Origin: Streptomyces sp. HUAS CB01 | GTDB lineage: Bacteria; Actinomycetota; Actinomycetes; Streptomycetales; Streptomycetaceae | Direction of reading: 5' to 3' | Length of the DNA: 64,000 nt | Assembly: GCF_030406905.1 (NCBI RefSeq) | Contig: NZ_CP129137.1 | Location: 3,457,001 to 3,521,000, forward strand | Shown here: positions 34,508-42,968 of the stretch, piece by piece | Numbering within the stretch: position 1 is the stretch's first letter | How the letters are laid out: every line of letters starts with the position of its first letter | The notes under the pieces: generated by a model | The model's input: the letters and a program-made list of their open reading frames with translations, nothing else | What the model was told of the DNA's origin: nothing | Database searches by the model: none | Made by a program: the position numbers and the translations under genes

Positions 34508-36028
34508 GTGACCGACACCGCACACTCCCTGGGCGCCTCCCGCACGCTCTGGGAGCTCATCGACCGCCGCGCCCGGCTCACCCCCGACCGCACCGTCCTG
34601 CTCCAGGAGGACCGTCGCATCACCTTCGGCGAACTGCGCGAGCGCTGCGAACGGGTCGCCGCCGGCCTGTACGCGCGCGGCGTGCGGCCCGGCACGGTCG
34701 TGGCCTGGCAGCTGCCCACCAGGATCGAGACCGTCCTGCTCGCCGGGGCGCTGGCCAGGATCGGCGCGGTGCAGTCCCCGGTGATCCCCTTCTACCGGGA
34801 CCGCGAGGTCGGCTTCGCCCTGGACGCCTGCGCGGCGGAGTTCTTCGCCGTGCCGGGCGTGTGGCGCGGCTTCGACCACACGGCGATGGCCGGCCGGATC
34901 GGCGCCCGCGGGGTCTTCGAGGCGTACGGGGAACTGCCCGACGGCGATCCCTCCGCCCTGCCCCCGCCGCCCGCGGACGGAACCGAGGTGCGCTGGATCT
35001 ACTGGACCTCCGGCACCACCTCCGACCCCAAGGGAGTCCTGCACACCGACCGGTCGCTGATCGCGGGCGGCTCCTGCCTCGCCCACGCGCTGCGGCTGAC
35101 GTCCGACGACGTCGGCTCCATCGCCTTCCCGTTCGCCCACATCGGCGGTGCGGACTACCTGGTGATGATGCTGCTGTACGGCTTCCCCGCCGTGCTCTTC
35201 GAGAGGTTCGCCCTCCCGGAGGCGCTGGACACCTACCGCAGGCACGGGGTCACCACGGCCGGCGGGTCCACGGCCTTCTACTCGATGTTCCTCGCCGAGC
35301 AGCGCAAGCAGCCGGACGAGCCCGTCGTCCCCACCCTCCGGCTGCTGGCCGGCGGGGGCGCCCCCAAGCCTCCCGAGCTGTACCACGCCGTCGTACGGGA
35401 GATGGGCGTGCAGCTCACCCACGGCTACGGCATGACCGAGGTCCCCATGGTCACGATGGGGTCGCCGGACGACCGCCCGGAGGACCTCGCGACGACCGAG
35501 GGTCGGCCGCCCGAGGGCATGGAGATACGGATCGTCGACGGCGAGGTGCGGCTGCGCGGCGAGGCCGTCTGCCGGGGCTATCTGGACCCCGGGCAGACCG
35601 CGGCCGTGTTCGACGCCGACGGCTTCCTGATCACCGGGGACCTGGGACACCTCACCGAGTCCGGCCATCTCGTCCTGACCGGACGGCTCAAGGACGTCAT
35701 CATCCGCAAGGGCGAGAACGTCTCGGCCAAGGAGATCGAGGACCTGCTCCACACGCACCCCGGCGTCGGCGAGGCGGCGGTGATCGGACTGCCGGACGTG
35801 GAACGCGGCGAGCGGGTCTGCGCCGTGGTCGAACAGCCCGAGGGCGCGGGACCGCTGAGCCTGGACGAGGTCACGGAGTACCTGCGCGGCGCGGGTCTCG
35901 CCGTCCACAAGCTCCCGGAACAGCTGGAGCTCGTGGACGCGCTCCCCCGCAACGACACACTGCGCAAGGTGCTCAAGTACAAGCTGCGCGAGCGGTTCAC
36001 TGGGGCGGACACGACATCCAGGACGTGA
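34508..36028 (+). CDS. AMP-forming acyl-CoA synthetase
   Basis: A 506-residue ANL-superfamily ligase: the ATP loop is YWTSGTTSDPKG, the A5 region HGYGMTEVPM, the hinge TGDLGHLTESGHLVLTGRLKD followed by VIIRKGENVSAKEIED, and the catalytic-Lys region LPRNDTLRKVLKYKLRE. It activates the pathway's carboxylic-acid substrate or an intermediate to its CoA thioester. The GTG start has AAGGGA upstream. Followed after 28 bp by a molbindin-like gene. Confidence 0.9.
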   Translation: MTDTAHSLGASRTLWELIDRRARLTPDRTVLLQEDRRITFGELRERCERVAAGLYARGVRPGTVVAWQLPTRIETVLLAGALARIGAVQSPVIPFYRDREVGFALDACAAEFFAVPGVWRGFDHTAMAGRIGARGVFEAYGELPDGDPSALPPPPADGTEVRWIYWTSGTTSDPKGVLHTDRSLIAGGSCLAHALRLTSDDVGSIAFPFAHIGGADYLVMMLLYGFPAVLFERFALPEALDTYRRHGVTTAGGSTAFYSMFLAEQRKQPDEPVVPTLRLLAGGGAPKPPELYHAVVREMGVQLTHGYGMTEVPMVTMGSPDDRPEDLATTEGRPPEGMEIRIVDGEVRLRGEAVCRGYLDPGQTAAVFDADGFLITGDLGHLTESGHLVLTGRLKDVIIRKGENVSAKEIEDLLHTHPGVGEAAVIGLPDVERGERVCAVVEQPEGAGPLSLDEVTEYLRGAGLAVHKLPEQLELVDALPRNDTLRKVLKYKLRERFTGADTTSRT

Positions 36029-36056
36029 ACGACATCCCCGACACGAACGGCACGAC

Positions 36057-36479
36057 ATGAGCCTGAGCATCCGCAACCAGCTGCCCGGCACCGTGATCGC
36101 GGTCTCCGGCGGCCCCGCCATGGCGACGGTGAGGATCCGCCTCGACAGCGGTGAGGAGGTCACCTCGGCCGTGACCGCCGACGCCGTCGCGGAGCTGGGC
36201 ATCTTTCCGGGCGGTGCGGTCAGCGCCCTGATGAAGGCCAGTGAGGTCGCGCTCGCCACGGCGCGCGTGGAGGGCGTCAGCATCCGCAACCAGCTGCCCG
36301 GCACGGTGACCTCGGTGACCCCGGGCTCGGCGGTGGCCGCCGTCCGGATGCGGCTGGACGGCGGCCAGGACCTGACCGCCGTGATCACCAAGGACGCCCT
36401 GGACGAACTCGGGCTCACGGAGGGCAGTTCCGCGGTCGCCCTGGTCAAGGCGACGGAGATCTCGCTCTCCACCGCCTGA
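36057..36479 (+). CDS. Molbindin-like protein with two Mop/TOBE domains
   Basis: A 140-residue protein made of two tandem Mop domains (about residues 2-69 and 73-140); each starts with SIRNQLPGTV and contains VRIRLDSG or VRMRLDGG and an ALxKATE-like end. Such proteins bind molybdate or tungstate oxyanions in the cytoplasm. Its position directly behind an acyl-CoA synthetase in a catabolic regulon is unexpected, since no molybdoenzyme is seen in the window. Co-transcription is implied by the 28-bp gap; a hairpin follows. Confidence 0.9.
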   Translation: MSLSIRNQLPGTVIAVSGGPAMATVRIRLDSGEEVTSAVTADAVAELGIFPGGAVSALMKASEVALATARVEGVSIRNQLPGTVTSVTPGSAVAAVRMRLDGGQDLTAVITKDALDELGLTEGSSAVALVKATEISLSTA

Positions 36480-36486
36480 GACGCGG

Positions 36487-36507
36487 GGGCGGCCGGCCGG
36501 GCCGCCC
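36487..36507. terminator. Hairpin after the molbindin gene
   Basis: Arms GGGCGGCC (36487-36494) and GGCCGCCC (36500-36507) with a 5-nt loop, 8 bp past the stop codon. GC-rich and without a T-run, so only moderately convincing. Confidence 0.45.
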
Positions 36508-36625
36508 GCCCGGTTCGCCTCGGACCTCGCGCCGCGTGGGCCGGGGCCGAGCCGCGCCGGACGGGGGGCCGGTTGAACCTCACGGCCCGCGCCGCGCGGA
36601 CCGGGCCCGACCGCATCGGCCTGAA

Positions 36626-36707
36626 CCTCACAGCCCTCGCCGCGCCTGCCTCAGCCGCACCGCACCGCGCCTGCCTAAGCCTCACAGCCCTCGCCGCGCC
36701 TGCCTCA
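36626..36707. repeat. 28-bp direct repeat in a non-coding gap
   Basis: Two identical 28-bp copies (36626-36653 and 36680-36707) starting CCTCACAGCCCTCGCCGCGC, separated by 26 bp. The gap 36480-36811 (332 bp) has no gene I can support; its other content is GC-rich and degenerate versions of the same words (CGCGCCTGCCT). Confidence 0.8.
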
Positions 36708-36811
36708 CCCCTCGCCGCGCGGACCGGAACCGAGCCGCACCGGACCGCGGCCCGGAGCCGTGCGCCTCGGACGGCGCCGGCCGGCACCGGGCGGGCGGCC
36801 CGCGCCGCCGG

Positions 36812-38047
36812 TCAGAGCCGGGAGAGCGAGGCGGCCGCGAACAGCACGTCCCGCACGGCCTCCCGGTCCCCGTCCTGACCGGCCGCGGCGTCCGCCGGCG
36901 GCACATGGCCCGCGACCAGCTGACAGAACTCCACACCGTCGAGGGCGATCTGGGCGACCGCGTGGTCCGGGTCGCCCACCGCCGCGGGCGAGTCCAGCGC
37001 GATGTACCAGTGGCCGCCGCCCGCGCCCTCCACCTCCAGGTGCAGTGAGCGACCGGGCGAACCGGCCGCCACCAGCCGGCGGGCCGGGGCCGCGAGACCC
37101 GCCCGGCGCCGGGCGGCCAGCACCGCGGGCAGCAGCCGGACCGCCAGATCGATCATGCGGTGCAGGTGCGCGCCGGACGGGGGCTCGTACGGATAGGCCA
37201 CCGCGGCCGCGATGTCGTCCGCGTGCACCCAGCACTCGAAGGCCCGGTCCAGCATCGCGTCCTGCAGCGGCAGCGCGAAGTCCCCGTACGTCACCGACAG
37301 CTGCTCCACCCCCTGCCCCGCGAACGACACGGTCCGCACGAGCGCATGGCTCTGCTCGCGCCACGGCCCGCGCACCGAACGCGTCACCGGGCGCTCGCCC
37401 GAGCTCCACAGCCGCTCGGTGCGCTCGGCCGGGGAGACGGGCGCGTCGGGACCGGCCGGGTCGCCCAGCCCCAGGGCCGAGGCCACCAGCCCGTCCACGG
37501 ACATGAGATGGCCGATCACCCCGGCGACCGTCGTCCTGCGGCTCACCTTCTCCTCGCCGTCGAACCACTTCAGCCGCACCGGAGCGTGCCACTCCGAGTC
37601 CCCGATGTCCCGCAGCAGCGCGTCCAGCCGGGCTGTCTCCGCGTCGTAGGCACCCGCCCAGGCGGGCACCGGGATCCGGGCGGGCCGCCGCCCCAGGCAG
37701 TTCTCCAGCACCCGGGAGCGCAGCAGCGGGTCCAGGTCGAGATCGCGGTCGGTCTGCAGCAGACCCACGGCGTCCCGCAGCCGCAGGGCCTCCTCGGCGC
37801 AGGGCGCGCAGCCGGTGAGGTGCTCCTCCACCGCCGCGGTCTCCTCGGCCGAGCACGCCGCCAGCGCCCAGGCGCCGAGCAGCGACTTGAGCACACCGTG
37901 GGCCAGGGGCTCCGGCGGCGGCGAGGGCAGTACGTCCGGCGGCGAGAGGTCGTCCCCCGCCGCCCGCGGTCCGGGTATGCGCGGCGCGGCGCCCGGTGCG
38001 TCGTCGGGACCGCCGGGACCGCGGCCGCCGTTCAGGGGCCCGCTCAT
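36812..38047 (-). CDS. Zinc-finger anti-sigma-like protein with a maleylpyruvate-isomerase-type domain
   Basis: A 411-residue soluble protein. Near residues 60-85 a zf-HC2/ZAS motif (EEHLTGCAPC, i.e. H-x3-C-x2-C) identifies it as a possible anti-sigma factor. From about 130 on comes a mycothiol-dependent maleylpyruvate-isomerase/DinB-like domain (LDALLRDIGDSEWHAPV, TTVAGVIGHLMSVDGLVA) and a late ECWVHADDIAAAV helix. The ATG start overlaps the stop of the ECF sigma gene (ATGA), the standard sigma/anti-sigma arrangement. Mycothiol or redox sensing is an inference from the fused domain. The N-terminal 45 residues are Pro/Gly-rich. Confidence 0.85.
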   Translation of the reverse strand: MSGPLNGGRGPGGPDDAPGAAPRIPGPRAAGDDLSPPDVLPSPPPEPLAHGVLKSLLGAWALAACSAEETAAVEEHLTGCAPCAEEALRLRDAVGLLQTDRDLDLDPLLRSRVLENCLGRRPARIPVPAWAGAYDAETARLDALLRDIGDSEWHAPVRLKWFDGEEKVSRRTTVAGVIGHLMSVDGLVASALGLGDPAGPDAPVSPAERTERLWSSGERPVTRSVRGPWREQSHALVRTVSFAGQGVEQLSVTYGDFALPLQDAMLDRAFECWVHADDIAAAVAYPYEPPSGAHLHRMIDLAVRLLPAVLAARRRAGLAAPARRLVAAGSPGRSLHLEVEGAGGGHWYIALDSPAAVGDPDHAVAQIALDGVEFCQLVAGHVPPADAAAGQDGDREAVRDVLFAAASLSRL

Positions 38048-38622
38048 CGGCGGCGCCCCGGTCCGGGAGGCGACGATCCGTCCAGCGCACGGGTGTTGGC
38101 CGTCGCCAGCAGCTGCAGGCCGAGCCGCAGTCTGCGGCGGGCCTCGTCCTCGGTGACCCCGAGGTCGGCGGCGGCCTGCCGGTAGTCCCTGCGCTGGAAG
38201 TACGCCAGCTCCAGTGCCGCCCGCAGCGGCGCCGGCATCGACGTCACGATGTAGTCCGCGCGGGCGGCGACGGACGCGCGGCGCACCTTCTGCTCCAGGT
38301 CCTCCGCGCTGCCGCCGCTCTCGGCTGCGGCCGCGCGCTCCTGCTCCCGCAGCCGGTGGACGGCCTGGCTGTGGGTGAGGCGCGCCACCCAGGAGCGCAT
38401 CGAGCCCTGTTTGGGGTCGTATGCGTCCGGGTTCTCCCACACGTAGCCGAACACCTCGCGCGTCACCTGGTCGGCGGCCGCGTCGTCGTCGAGCACCCGG
38501 TGGGCCTGGCTGTGGACGAGCGAGGCGAACCGGTCGTACAACTCGCCGAGCGCGGCGGCCTCGCCCCGCGCCAGCCGCTGCTGCATCCTGCGGTCCCAGC
38601 GAGGTGGTGTGTCCTTGCCCAT
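38044..38622 (-). CDS. ECF-type RNA polymerase sigma factor
   Basis: A 192-residue sigma factor with region 2 (LGELYDRFASLVHSQAHRVL, then the conserved VTREVFGYVWENPDAYDPKQGSMRSW) and region 4 (APLRAALELAYFQRRDYRQAAADLGVTEDEARRRLR, a helix-turn-helix). ATG 38622 begins at MGKDTPP; longer upstream frames are arginine-rich read-through. It overlaps the anti-sigma-like gene downstream by ATGA. Its promoter region (38623-38825, 203 bp) is shared with the divergent STAS gene. Confidence 0.9.
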   Translation of the reverse strand: MGKDTPPRWDRRMQQRLARGEAAALGELYDRFASLVHSQAHRVLDDDAAADQVTREVFGYVWENPDAYDPKQGSMRSWVARLTHSQAVHRLREQERAAAAESGGSAEDLEQKVRRASVAARADYIVTSMPAPLRAALELAYFQRRDYRQAAADLGVTEDEARRRLRLGLQLLATANTRALDGSSPPGPGRRR

Positions 38623-38825
38623 CCGGCGGCCCCCAAGCCTCTGCCCGTCCTCGTCGCCCTCTGCTCGTCCTGTCGTCCACTCGAATGTAATGCGACGCGG
38701 CTGAAACGCACGCCCCTTTACGGCAAGTACGCCCCGGCCAACACCGCGCGTGATAGAGGGTTTCGCCACGGTTCGGCGGGGCAGCAGCGCCGGAAGGGAA
38801 CGACTACTTCCGGATGGGGACCGGT

Positions 38826-39218
38826 GTGACGAGAGAGCCACGCACGATGCTCAAGGTGGAACAGACCGAGCAGACCCCCTGGACGATACTGCACATTCAG
38901 GGCGAACTGGATCTGGTCAGCTCCCCCGAGGTCCGGCGGCACGTGCACGACGCCGTGGCCGTCGGACGCCGTGATCTCGTGCTGGACCTCTCCGGAGTGC
39001 TCTTCTGCGACTCCAGCGGCGTGGGAGTGCTGATCGCCTCGCGCCGCCTGCTGCGCTCCTGCCGCGGCCGCCTGCGGCTGATCCTGCCCGCCCGCGGAGC
39101 GGTCGACGGCTCCCATGTGAACCGGGTGCTCGCCGCCCTGGGGGTGCGCCGGCTGTTCGACGTGTACGAGGACGTGGACGCCGCCACCGGCGACGAGACG
39201 CGGCCCCTGTCCGCGTAA
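38826..39218 (+). CDS. STAS-domain anti-sigma factor antagonist
   Basis: A 130-residue SpoIIAA/BldG-like protein: TILHIQGELDLVSSPEVR, then DLVLDLSGVLFCDSSGVGVL whose DSSG serine is the phosphorylation site of the family, and a C-terminal VLAALGVRRLFDVYED helix. Unphosphorylated family members free a sigma factor from an RsbW-like kinase. Start uncertain: GTG 38826 follows GGGGA and is preferred; ATG 38847 is the alternative. It diverges from the ECF sigma gene; whether it acts on that system or on an HATPase protein elsewhere is unknown. Confidence 0.85.
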   Translation: MTREPRTMLKVEQTEQTPWTILHIQGELDLVSSPEVRRHVHDAVAVGRRDLVLDLSGVLFCDSSGVGVLIASRRLLRSCRGRLRLILPARGAVDGSHVNRVLAALGVRRLFDVYEDVDAATGDETRPLSA

Positions 39219-39257
39219 CAGGACGCAAGGACCGCTCTGACGTCGTACGCTCCCCGC

Positions 39258-39779
39258 ATGGACAGCGCAGAATACGAGCGCAAGATCGCCCACCGGTTCG
39301 CCGAGTTCGACCAGGACGGCAACGGCTACATCGATCGCGCGGACTTCAGCAAGGCGGCCGCGGCGCTCCTCTCCGAGTTCGGCACGACCGCGCGCTCCGA
39401 CAAGGGGCAGGCCCTCTACTCGGGCGCGGAGGCGTTCTGGCAGGGCATGGCGGGCATCGCCGACGTCGACGGCGACCAGCGGGTCTCCCGCCAGGAATTC
39501 GTCACGGGCGCCGTGAAGCGCCTGCGGGACAACCCCCGCCGCTTCGCGGAGATCGCCCGCCCCTTCCTGCACGCGGTCGTCGCGATCGCCGACGAGGACG
39601 GCGCCGGGGTCACCAGGGCCGGCGCCGAGCGGGTGCTCCGCGTCCTCGGCGTCGAGCCCGACCGCTGCACGGCGGTGGCCGCCGCGCTGGACTCGGACGG
39701 GGACGACCGGATCGGCGAGGACCAGATCCTGGAGGCGTTCGCCGCCTACTACGTGACCTCGGAGCCCGACACCCCCTGA
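39258..39779 (+). CDS. EF-hand calcium-binding protein (calerythrin-like)
   Basis: A 173-residue acidic protein with four EF-hand positions: loops DQDGNGYIDRAD, DVDGDQRVSRQE and DSDGDDRIGEDQ fit the 12-residue consensus, while the third (DEDGAGVTRAGAE) is degenerate. Length and spacing match calerythrin/CabD-type Streptomyces proteins, which buffer or sense calcium in the cytoplasm. Start ATG 39258. It is 39 bp downstream of the STAS gene on the same strand and is followed by a strong bidirectional hairpin. Confidence 0.93.
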   Translation: MDSAEYERKIAHRFAEFDQDGNGYIDRADFSKAAAALLSEFGTTARSDKGQALYSGAEAFWQGMAGIADVDGDQRVSRQEFVTGAVKRLRDNPRRFAEIARPFLHAVVAIADEDGAGVTRAGAERVLRVLGVEPDRCTAVAAALDSDGDDRIGEDQILEAFAAYYVTSEPDTP

Positions 39780-39805
39780 TCCTCCGGCCCCGGCGTCCGG
39801 CACAC

Positions 39806-39855
39806 GGGCCCCGGAGACGCGGATGGCGCCCTCGCGCCGCGCGTCTCCGGGGCCC
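39806..39855. terminator. Strong bidirectional hairpin terminator
   Basis: Perfect 15-bp arms GGGCCCCGGAGACGC (39806-39820) and its complement (39841-39855) around a 20-nt loop, between the convergent EF-hand and substrate-binding-protein genes. Confidence 0.88.
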
Positions 39856-39885
39856 CCGTCATCGCCGGGCGGCCGGTCGGGCCGG

Positions 39886-41163
39886 TCAGGCCATGGGCGC
39901 CTGGGACATCGTCCGGCCCACGTTCACGAACCCCGGCCGCTGGGCGACCAGACGGCCGTCCCGGACGACCTGGAAGGTCACGTTGGGGTTCACGATCCGG
40001 GGAAAGCCCGGGACACCCAGCATGTCCTCGAAGCGCCAGCGCAGCGCCGGCGTGAGGCCGCCGGTGTCGACGCTGACGCCGGTGTCGAGCGCGTGCGAGA
40101 CCGCGCTCGAGGTGATGCTGTCGCGGTCGAGGGCCTCGATCACCTTCCTCAGCACGGTGTACGCGATCCAGGTGGTCTGCACCCCCGCGTCCGCCGGGTC
40201 GATCCGGTCGTCGCCGAACGCGTGGTCCTGGATCACCTGCCGCATCACGCCCCAGCGGGCGTCCCCCGCTTCCGGGTACCAGCCGGTCATGTACGCGCCC
40301 TCGAAGGGCCCGCCGGCGCCGCCCGTGCGGTCGATCAGCGGCTGGCCGACGGAGCTGAGGACGGAGGAGATGCGTACACCGCCGTCGTCCCCCGGGAGCC
40401 GGCGGAAGGAGTCGAAGAAGTTCGCGGTGCGCTCGCCCAGCACGGCCGTGACGCAGCCACTCCGGCTGCCGGCCTCGTCCCGGGCCCGCTCGGCCTCCGC
40501 CAGGTACTCGGTGGCGTCCTCCGCGGCCCTGACGTCGGTGGACGGCCGCCCGTCGCCCTCGGACAGCCCGGTGTTCAGCAGGACCGGCAGGTCGTCACCC
40601 GCGATCGTGTCGGGCCGCACCAGCGACACCCTCCGGCAGCTGTCCGCCAGCTGCCGGCCGTTTCCGGCGAGGAGCGCCGCCTGGCCTCCGTTGACCGGGT
40701 AGGAGAGATAGCTGGTGAACTCCTCCTCGGACACCCCGTAACCGCCGATGTACGGAATGCCCGCGGCCTCCAGCGGCGCCATGAAGGCCCGGCCGTTCTG
40801 GCTGTACGAACCGACGACGGCGACCGCGCCCTCGGCGACCGCCCGCCGGGCGCAGGCCGCCGCGCCCGCCGTCGTGTTGTGCTCGTTGCAGGTCAGCACG
40901 CGCAGCTCGTGGCCGTCGACGCCGCCCTTCTCGTTGACGTACTTGGCGTACGCCTGGGCCATGGCGGGCATCCCGGGCATGTTCGTGGCCCGGGTCTCCT
41001 CGGGGGCGAAGGTCATCACGGTGATCGGCTCCCTGGCCCCCGCGGAGCCGCCGGGGAGCACTCCGCACGCGACGATCGAGGCGCCGACGGCCGCCGTGCA
41101 CGCGGCGAGGGCGGTCGCGGTCCTGAAGGGGCGGGGGAAGGAGAAGCGTCGCCTACCGGTCAT
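39886..41163 (-). CDS. ABC transporter substrate-binding lipoprotein (branched-chain amino acid/amide type)
   Basis: A 425-residue periplasmic-binding-protein family member of the LivJ/AmiC type. The N-terminus (MTGRRRFSFPRPF, then ATALAACTAAVGA) ends in a lipobox-like SIVACG, predicting lipoprotein export. The two lobes contain GKxxxxxxEEFTSYLS-type and GYGVSEEEF segments and a late VQTTWIAYTVLRKVI helix. No permease or ATPase gene is adjacent, so it may be a stand-alone sensor or serve a transporter elsewhere. ATG 41163 has CAGGGAC upstream. Ligand unknown. Confidence 0.85.
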   Translation of the reverse strand: MTGRRRFSFPRPFRTATALAACTAAVGASIVACGVLPGGSAGAREPITVMTFAPEETRATNMPGMPAMAQAYAKYVNEKGGVDGHELRVLTCNEHNTTAGAAACARRAVAEGAVAVVGSYSQNGRAFMAPLEAAGIPYIGGYGVSEEEFTSYLSYPVNGGQAALLAGNGRQLADSCRRVSLVRPDTIAGDDLPVLLNTGLSEGDGRPSTDVRAAEDATEYLAEAERARDEAGSRSGCVTAVLGERTANFFDSFRRLPGDDGGVRISSVLSSVGQPLIDRTGGAGGPFEGAYMTGWYPEAGDARWGVMRQVIQDHAFGDDRIDPADAGVQTTWIAYTVLRKVIEALDRDSITSSAVSHALDTGVSVDTGGLTPALRWRFEDMLGVPGFPRIVNPNVTFQVVRDGRLVAQRPGFVNVGRTMSQAPMA

Positions 41164-41350
41164 GTCCCTGCACAATTCCGCCCCATGGGTAACAGCGGAG
41201 TGGTGGCGGTTCAACGCAGGGTGACGCCGAGGTGAATTGCCGGGGGCCCGGATCGCCGAACGGCGGAGAACGTACGATCGAGACCGAGCAAGCTTCGGTG
41301 CCGACCGTTTCGCGGAGCTCGCACGGACCGAGCTCACGAGGTGAACGTCA

Positions 41351-41833
41351 ATGAACTCTTCCCGCCGCGGCCGTCACTCCTCCACCATGGGCGACATGCC
41401 GCTCAACGACATGCCCTGGTGGCGCTGGCGTGCCAATGTGCGCTCGGCGCTTCACATGTTCTCCGACCCCGCCTTCCACCAGGAGACCTGGCTGGCAGGC
41501 CACGAGGGGTACGGCGATGTCACCGACGCCGTCTACCGGCTGGTCGAGGACACCTGGCTGGACAACTGGTCCGCCGAGAAGTACGTGGGGACGATCTTCC
41601 GGGACTCCGGTGAGGCCGCGCTCGTCGACGTGGCCGTGCTGCGGGTGCTGCGGATCATGCACCAGGTCGGCGCGGACGCGCCGGTCTCGGCGTACATGGA
41701 GCACCACGGCTGGCCGGAGGCCGTACGGGCCGCGCGGGACGCCCACGTACGGCTGGCGACCAACGACGGCGAGGACCCGGACGCTCCGCCGCGCACCCTG
41801 GAAGTGCTGCGGATCATGACGCGTTCCGCCTGA
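41351..41833 (+). CDS. Conserved hypothetical protein of unknown function
   Basis: A 160-residue Trp-rich soluble protein (MPWWRWRANVRSALHMF, then LVEDTWLDNWSAEKYVGTIF and VLRVLRIMHQVGADAPVSAYM). I recall close relatives throughout Streptomyces, but no function is assigned. ATG 41351 is preceded by GAGGTGA at ideal spacing; ATGs a few codons later (41387, 41396) could also start it. It precedes purU on the same strand with a 112-bp gap; no functional link is evident. Confidence 0.75.
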   Translation: MNSSRRGRHSSTMGDMPLNDMPWWRWRANVRSALHMFSDPAFHQETWLAGHEGYGDVTDAVYRLVEDTWLDNWSAEKYVGTIFRDSGEAALVDVAVLRVLRIMHQVGADAPVSAYMEHHGWPEAVRAARDAHVRLATNDGEDPDAPPRTLEVLRIMTRSA

Positions 41834-41945
41834 CGGAGAGGCCCGCGGACCGCTCCCGTCCGCCCGACGGAGCCCGCGTGATCACGGCGGTCCGCCTGAC
41901 GGACGCACTTCCGCCGGCGGCTCCGCGGTGTGGCAGTCTACGAGA

Positions 41946-42797
41946 ATGACCGACCAGTACGTCCTCACGCTCTCCTGTCCGGACAAACAGGGCATCGTGC
42001 ACGCCGTGTCCAGCTACCTGTTCATCACCGGCTGCAACATCGAGGACAGCCGGCAGTTCGGGGACCGGGACACCGGCCTGTTCTTCATGCGGGTGCACTT
42101 CTCGGCCGAGGAGCCGGTGACGGTGGAGAAGCTGCGGGCCGGCTTCGCCGCGGTGGGCGACTCGTTCTCCATGGACTGGCAGATCCACCGCGCCGACGAG
42201 CGCATGCGGGTCGTCCTGCTGGTCAGCAAGTTCGGCCACTGCCTGAACGACCTGCTGTTCCGGTCGAGGATCGGGGCCCTGCCGGTCGACATCGCGGCCG
42301 TGGTCTCCAACCACACCGACTTCGCGGAACTCGTCGCCTCCTACGACATCCCGTTCCGGCACATCCCCGTCACCAAGGACAACAAGCCGCAGGCCGAGGC
42401 GGAGCTGCTGGAGCTGGTGCGCGAGGAGAACGTCGAACTCGTCGTGCTCGCACGCTACATGCAGGTCCTGTCCGACGACCTCTGCAAGCAGCTGAGCGGC
42501 CGGATCATCAACATCCACCACTCCTTCCTGCCGAGCTTCAAGGGCGCGAAGCCGTACCACCAGGCGCACGCGCGCGGCGTGAAGCTCATCGGCGCGACGG
42601 CCCACTACGTGACGGCCGACCTGGACGAGGGCCCGATCATCGAGCAGGAGGTGGAGCGGGTCGGCCACGAGGTGACACCGGAACAGCTGGTCGCGGTCGG
42701 CCGCGACGTCGAGTGCCAGGCGCTGGCCCGCGCGGTGAAGTGGCACGCGGAGCACCGGATCCTCCTCAACGGCCACCGCACGGTGGTGTTCGCGTAG
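41946..42797 (+). CDS. purU: Formyltetrahydrofolate deformylase
   Basis: A 283-residue enzyme hydrolysing 10-formyl-THF to formate and THF, balancing one-carbon pools. An N-terminal ACT domain (YVLTLSCPDKQGIVHAVSSYL) is followed by the formyltransferase-like domain with VVLARYMQVLSDDL, NIHHSFLPSFKGAKPYHQA and GATAHYVTADLDEGPII, which contain the catalytic Asn, His and Asp. ATG 41946 begins the ACT domain. Full-length and typical. Confidence 0.97.
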   Translation: MTDQYVLTLSCPDKQGIVHAVSSYLFITGCNIEDSRQFGDRDTGLFFMRVHFSAEEPVTVEKLRAGFAAVGDSFSMDWQIHRADERMRVVLLVSKFGHCLNDLLFRSRIGALPVDIAAVVSNHTDFAELVASYDIPFRHIPVTKDNKPQAEAELLELVREENVELVVLARYMQVLSDDLCKQLSGRIINIHHSFLPSFKGAKPYHQAHARGVKLIGATAHYVTADLDEGPIIEQEVERVGHEVTPEQLVAVGRDVECQALARAVKWHAEHRILLNGHRTVVFA

Positions 42798-42968
42798 CGC
42801 ACCCGCGTCCACGGGGGCGTCGCACCGCCCTGCGGGCGGCGGGCGCCCCTGAAGCACACGGCACGCACCGCGCCGAGCACGCACCGCGCCGCCCCCGCCC
42901 CGCGTCGGAGTGCCCGCGCCGACGCAGCGCCGGCGCACGGCGTGCGGCTCCGCGCGAGGTGGAGGGGC

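Noticed and set aside
32036-36787. A very long uninterrupted minus-strand frame running from the large dehydrogenase subunit upstream through the amidohydrolase, the divergent AMP ligase and into the repeat gap
   Set aside because: It is a read-through of a GC-rich frame. The real genes inside it have their own starts, ribosome sites and domain boundaries, and the AMP ligase is on the opposite strand.
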